Shown: piece after piece, positions 63,479 through 64,000 of the stretch
Layout of the letters: each line of letters begins with the position of its first letter
How positions within the stretch are numbered: the stretch's first letter is position 1
Position numbers and translations under genes: made by a program
The notes under the pieces: model-generated
What the model was told of the DNA's origin: nothing
The model's input: only the letters and a program-made list of their open reading frames with translations
Database searches by the model: none
NCBI GenBank assembly: GCA_037968495.1
Contig: JBBKVP010000002.1
Location: 1-64,000, forward strand
Direction of reading: 5' to 3'
From: Aestuarierythrobacter sp037968495
GTDB lineage: Bacteria; Pseudomonadota; Alphaproteobacteria; Sphingomonadales; Sphingomonadaceae
Length of the DNA: 64,000 nucleotides

Positions 63479-64000
63479 TCACATTTTGGCGGCAAGTTGT
63501 TCCCTAGCGGCGTTATATTCCCGCTCAAGCCGGTCGACACGGTCAGCTACGCTATCAACAGCATCGACCATGCCGATGCCTTGGCCAGAACCCCAAATAT
63601 CCTTCCAGGCCTTGGCCTCGCTGTTGCCGCCGGAACCAAAGTTCATCTTGCTCGGGTCGCTTTCGGGCAGATTGTCAGGGTCGAGGCCCGCGCTCTCGAT
63701 CGAAGAGCGCAGATAATTGCCGTGCACGCCGGTGAACAGGTTGGAATAGACGATGTCGCTCGCCTGACTGGCGACGATGCTGTCCTTATAGGCTTGGTCG
63801 GCATTGGCTTCCTTGGTCGCGATCCAGGGTGAACCGATATAGCCGAAGTCAGCGCCCATCGCCTGAGCCGCCAAAACCGAGCGGCCATGTGAAATGGAAC
63901 CGGACAACGCCACCAGACCGTCAAACCAAGTGCGGATTTCCTGCATCAGTGCGAATGGCGACAGCGTGCCGGCATGTCCGCCCGCGCCAGCAGCAACCGG
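63479..64000 (-). CDS. Nitronate monooxygenase family protein, C-terminal part
   Basis: The gene enters from the right edge, and its last 173 codons are here. GAGGHAGTLSPFAL near the edge is the FMN-phosphate and catalytic-histidine region of nitronate monooxygenase / 2-nitropropane dioxygenase enzymes, followed by VALSGSISHGRSVLAAQAMGADFGYIGSPW, the second FMN-binding stretch. The frame is open to base 64000, so the ATG at 63946 is internal. It ends four bases from the frameshifted AHH gene, convergently. Confidence 0.88.
   Translation of the reverse strand, partial: PVAAGAGGHAGTLSPFALMQEIRTWFDGLVALSGSISHGRSVLAAQAMGADFGYIGSPWIATKEANADQAYKDSIVASQASDIVYSNLFTGVHGNYLRSSIESAGLDPDNLPESDPSKMNFGSGGNSEAKAWKDIWGSGQGIGMVDAVDSVADRVDRLEREYNAAREQLAAKM

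Overview
The window is a chromosomal stretch from a Sphingomonadales alphaproteobacterium, most likely of the Erythrobacteraceae (Erythrobacter/Altererythrobacter type). This rests on the gene order sdhE-mfd beside a divergent recG, the order zapA - 6S RNA - 5-formyl-THF cyclo-ligase - DUF2842, the sphingomonad-like sugar-phosphate and glyoxylate-bypass genes, and the large number of gene pairs overlapping by 1-4 bases. No insertion sequence, prophage, plasmid gene or CRISPR array was seen. Taxon assignment is inference from gene content only.

Layout. 1-11.8 kb: tRNA-Asn, NAD kinase, a c-di-GMP EAL protein, the repair helicases Mfd and RecG, the flavinylation factor SdhE, a low-molecular-weight tyrosine phosphatase, an ABC1/UbiB-like kinase, DUF3429 and PilZ proteins. 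11.9-19.1 kb: tRNA-Pro, thymidylate synthase, the branched-chain 2-oxoacid dehydrogenase E1a-E1b-E2 operon (no E3), tRNA-Asp, DUF2842, formyl-THF cyclo-ligase, 6S RNA and ZapA. 19.4-28.9 kb: central carbon metabolism (tkt, gap, pgk, class I aldolase), thiE, an M23 peptidase, EF-P, an inositol-monophosphatase family protein and tRNA-Leu. 29-38.4 kb: an SLC13 transporter, a phosphoethanolamine-transferase-like sulfatase-fold protein, an M20 hydrolase, isocitrate lyase and its divergent short-chain-fatty-acid-type regulator.

38.5-45.2 kb holds the most distinctive block: a tightly coupled operon of a PEP-CTERM-associated sugar transferase, the histidine kinase PrsK, the sigma-54-type response regulator PrsR and a TPR protein. 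It is preceded by a palindromic element that is a candidate PrsR/PEP-CTERM-box site. It is the regulatory and priming part of an exopolysaccharide / exosortase (XrtA-type) protein-sorting system; the exosortase itself is not in the window. 45.2-51.5 kb: transporters (bile-acid:sodium symporter type, DUF475/TerC type, NSS, APC) and panB. 52.1-59.3 kb: a complete phosphate regulon phoR-pstSCAB-phoU-phoB with a well-formed Pho box ahead of pstS. 59.4-64 kb: two identical tRNA-Glu genes, recJ, a small flavodoxin-like protein, two adjacent disrupted genes (one with an in-frame amber codon, one AHH-nuclease-like gene with a one-base frameshift), and the C-terminal part of a nitronate monooxygenase running off the window.

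Most of the window is conserved housekeeping sequence. I do not see a clearly new multi-gene system. The best leads are the PEP-CTERM regulatory operon with its palindrome, the paired broken genes near the right end, and several hairpin or inverted-repeat regulatory candidates.
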